A DNA stretch of 60,000 bases. It comes from Bugula neritina. Taxonomy: Eukaryota; Bryozoa; Gymnolaemata; Cheilostomatida; Bugulidae. Under the pieces are notes generated by a model. It searched no databases, had not been told where the DNA came from, and was given only the letters and a program-made list of their open reading frames with translations. The stretch spans positions 2,957,751 through 3,017,750 of the forward strand of contig OZ037773.1 of the NCBI GenBank assembly GCA_964035545.1, written 5' to 3'. Positions 57,531-60,000 of this stretch are shown here, piece by piece; the first letter of the stretch is position 1, and each line of letters opens with the position of its first letter. The translations under genes were made by a program, and so were the position numbers.

Positions 57531-57678
57531 GAGTTGTTCTATATGCAGCTCCGAGTGGGGTGACTGAGTGCAGTAGTTTGCACTGACAAGTTTGGAGTTG
57601 GAGGTTTAAGTTGGAACTTGGAACTCCAAACTCCAGCACTCGGTCACCCCTAACTAGGAGCTGCTTGTAGAACGATTC
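57531..57678. mobile_element. Hairpin MITE family 2, copy B
   Basis: 148 bases with arms GAGTTGTTCTATATGCAGC and GCTGCTTGTAGAACGATTC, and the same inner GGTGACTGAGTGCAGTAGTT. The interior TTTGGAGTTGGAGG...GGAACTCCAAACTCC is itself inverted. It lies about 350 bases from copy A. Confidence 0.85.
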
Positions 57679-58369
57679 ACACCAGCATTCCTAATTCTGA
57701 GCTTATTGTACTACCACTCAGTCTAGCTGCCTGTATTTTTCTGCAATGTTTAGCTAATACCACTGTTTTCTCACCAAGCATTCCTTGACTCTTGTGTCAT
57801 TAGTTTATGTCAGCTAAGTCTTTCTGCTGCCAAGTCTATACTGTCCACCAGTAGAAGATTTATCTTTTCTTAGCAATTTTCAGTTAGCAGTAGATATTTG
57901 GACCACCATGTTACTTCTATTCTGTATCTTCCAGACTACAATATCAGCATTGTTGTACATCACTATTAGATCTGCCTGCATATTACCTGGATAACAGGTA
58001 TTCAGGGTATGGTGTCATATCGTAGCTAGTAAAGATGTGATTAGTAGAACTAATTGGATATTATCTTCCATGGCTAGCATACCCTAAATATCTACTAGTC
58101 ATGGCCTTTCACTAGACATCCTCTGCATTAGAATGGCAGCAGTAAATGTTAACTATGCTGACTGACATACATATGCAGGTGCTACAGGGTGCTATGAGCA
58201 GTAAAAGTGTGTATTTACTGGAATAGCTGTAATGAAAACTCTCTTGGCATCTATCACTGACATAGCAGAGACCATATTGTGGGGACACCGAAATAATACT
58301 GAGATGCCATTCAAACTTTGTATTTTGTTCCTCTATTAGATAATGTAGTCTCAGCATTTCATAGATATA

Positions 58370-58735
58370 AGTGTACCAGGTGCTAGAAGGCCTTCAGAGT
58401 ACAGCATAGCACACAGTGTACCAGGTGCTAGAAGGCCTTTAGAGTAAAGCATAGCACACAGTGTACCAGGTGCTAGAAGGCCTTTAGAGTACAGCATAGC
58501 ACACAGTGTACCAGGTGCTAGAAGGCCTTTAGAGTACAGCATAGCACACAGTGTACCAGGTGCTAGAAGGCCTTTAGAGTAAAGCATAGCACACAGTGTA
58601 CCAGGTGCTAGAAGGCCTTTAGAGTACAGCATATAGCACACAGTGTACCAGGTGCTAGAAGGCCTTTAGAGTACAGCATAGCACACAGTGTACCAGGTGC
58701 TAGAAGGCCTTTAGAGTACAGCATAGCACACAGTG
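58370..58735. repeat. 45-bp minisatellite, eight units
   Basis: Eight units of 45 bases (GTGTACCAGGTGCTAGAAGG plus CCTTTAGAGTACAGCATAGCACACA), nearly identical. One 3-base insertion (CATATAGCAC) occurs near 58632. The length is a multiple of three, and the minus strand has an open frame across most of the array (repeat LYSKGLLAPGTLCAM). There are no coding context signals, so I treat it as non-coding. Confidence 0.92.
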
Positions 58736-58784
58736 CAGCTCTCTTTTCAATTCACCTTTCTCTTTGACTAAAACTCAAAATGTG

Positions 58785-58995
58785 CTCTACTGCACTCTGT
58801 ACCACTGCAACACTAGTTCTTACTCCACTCTACTGCACTCTGTGCCACTACAATACTAGTTCTTACTCCACTCTACTACACTCTGTACCACCACAAAATC
58901 CATCCTATTTCCACCACACTCTGTAACACTACAATACTAGTTCTTACTCTACTACACTCTGTAACACTACAATACCAGTTCCTACTCTACTCTAC
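58785..58995. repeat. Degenerate C/T-rich repeat before the tropomodulin exon
   Basis: About four to five units around CTCTACTGCACTCTGTACCA and CTACAATACTAGTTCTTACT, running almost into the acceptor CTCTTGCAG at 59009. The array provides the pyrimidine tract of that 3' splice site. Confidence 0.85.
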
Positions 58996-59009
58996 CGCCA
59001 CTCTTGCAG

Positions 59010-59155
59010 ATATGACTGGAGCAGAGACAGACATGGATGCTCCATGGGCTAAGAATATGGGTGTCGCTGCGTTTGAGGAGTTTGATATTGACGACCTGTT
59101 GGCTAAGCTGACGCCAGAGGAGATCGAAGAGCTCGCCAACGAAACCGACCCAGAC
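59010..59155 (+). CDS. Tropomodulin, N-terminal coding exon (partial gene)
   Basis: Actin pointed-end capping protein. The exon starts after CTCTTGCAG at 59009, has an ATG at 59012 and ends in phase 0 before GTGAGT at 59156. It encodes MTGAETDMDAPWAKN then FDIDDLLAKLTPEEIEELAN and ETDPD, the pattern (D-x-x-x-LL-x-x-L-x-x-E-E-x-x-x-L-x-x-E-x-DPD) of the first tropomyosin-binding helix of tropomodulins; the insect protein is closest in wording. The following exon, expected to encode a LPP-x-x-R-like segment, is not in the remaining 845 bases. Leiomodin has a related start but is vertebrate-specific. Confidence 0.85.
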
Positions 59156-60000
59156 GTGAGTAGCCATGTTTGTTGTGCCGTCGCCCACTTCAGGTTGATT
59201 CCTATAGTAACTTTAAGGTAGATGGGATATTGTATGAGGATAAGTTGAAACAGCAACTTATTCATCAAAGTTCAGCAAAGCTAAGTTATAACTTGTATAA
59301 GTTTTAACTTGTAAACAGGTTGGTTTTACTAGAACTTTCCATATTTTATACACTTTAGCATGGTTAAAATTGCTGTGAGTTTTGTTCCAATTTCAATGTT
59401 GTCAAAACATTGGTGAGATTGTCTTAAATTTCATGTGACTATGAATTTATCAGTGCAGCTATATGCAGAATAGTGTGGTTATAGCCTCCAGCTGTTGGTC
59501 TATCAACTAATTCTCTATCTCTTACAGTTGTCGAGTATTTCAGATGTTGGCAAGACTTTGGCTTCACTTGTTCAGTAATTAGTGTAGAAAAATTCATTTA
59601 ACCATTATTTTGACAGTCAGTCATGAGTTTTTAATGGAAATGTATTTTGGATTCAAGTTCGGATAAGTTAGATGTATCGTTACCATGACAACCTATGGGG
59701 GTGCAGTGAAATGCGTTGGCCTATTGGGCCTAGTAGTGAATGACTGTAGGCAGATTCAACTAACATATAATAGTATAGTCAGCATTTTCAGACAACTTTG
59801 TGCCTTAAGTTTTCCTCCCTTGAGGTGTTGTCAGCTGAACTGATGTTGTATCACTTAGCTGACTTGGCATACACAATCCTATTGAACTGATCAATAATAA
59901 AATATTGATATTTATCTGGCATTGTGTAACTCAGAATGTTATGGCTGAGGCTGTTCCTCAATTTTTGTTTCTGGACTGCAATAAAAAGTTCAAGTCTGTG
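59156..60000 (+). other. Tropomodulin intron, possible short alternative exon
   Basis: No tropomodulin continuation is visible. After CTCTTACAG, 59528-59575 reads LSSISDVGKTLASLVQ then TAA in phase with the upstream exon. This has no resemblance to tropomodulin and lacks support, so I regard it as chance or at best a truncating alternative exon. Confidence 0.4.

Noticed and set aside
1-60000. CRISPR arrays, operons, prophage or other prokaryotic systems
   Set aside because: Direct repeats here have no unique spacers, genes are split by spliceosomal introns, and no bacterial gene is present.

Overview
This window is animal nuclear DNA. It is AT-rich, with split genes, long introns, many minisatellites and small transposable elements, and no bacterial-type gene organisation. 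The genes (DCC/neogenin-type netrin receptor, DDX31 helicase, CIAO2B, tropomodulin) indicate a bilaterian invertebrate. A lophotrochozoan is my best guess, but the sequence does not settle it.

Layout. Positions 1-4156 hold simple-sequence DNA and no exon I recognise. From 4157 to 26370 (+) runs a neogenin/DCC/Frazzled receptor gene. I could chain 28 exons in consistent phase: four Ig domains, six fibronectin III domains, a transmembrane exon and a cytoplasmic tail with P1- and P3-like motifs. Only the signal-peptide/5' exon was not found. A segment of about 9 kb is then present twice in tandem (about 23588-32701 and 32811-41703). Each copy holds the last four neogenin exons, a complete eight-exon gene of unknown function (+), and the last exon of DDX31 (-). 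The full neogenin gene therefore reads into copy 1 and the full DDX31 gene reads out of copy 2, while copy 2 has orphan neogenin exons and copy 1 an orphan DDX31 exon. DDX31 occupies 48962-41310 (-, 14 exons). It is head-to-head with CIAO2B (50504-52503, +, 4 exons). After a long stretch with no recognised exon, the N-terminal exon of tropomodulin lies at 59010-59155 (+).

The genes do not form a pathway: axon-guidance receptor, nucleolar helicase, cytosolic iron-sulfur assembly factor and actin pointed-end cap.

Main points of interest: (1) the tandem block, whose orphan exons are far better conserved than the surrounding introns, which means either functional alternative 3' cassettes or an uncollapsed haplotype; (2) a fast-evolving secreted or membrane-anchored unknown gene, frameshifted near its 3' end in copy 1; (3) a complete type I hammerhead ribozyme motif between long inverted repeats in (TA)n DNA at 21044-21252; (4) tandem repeats that start at 5' splice sites and re-copy the donor, at four or more introns; (5) tRNA-derived SINEs with target-site duplications, one pair sitting at the 3' edge of the duplicated block. 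All splice sites were read by eye from consensus and phase, and no transcript evidence was available.
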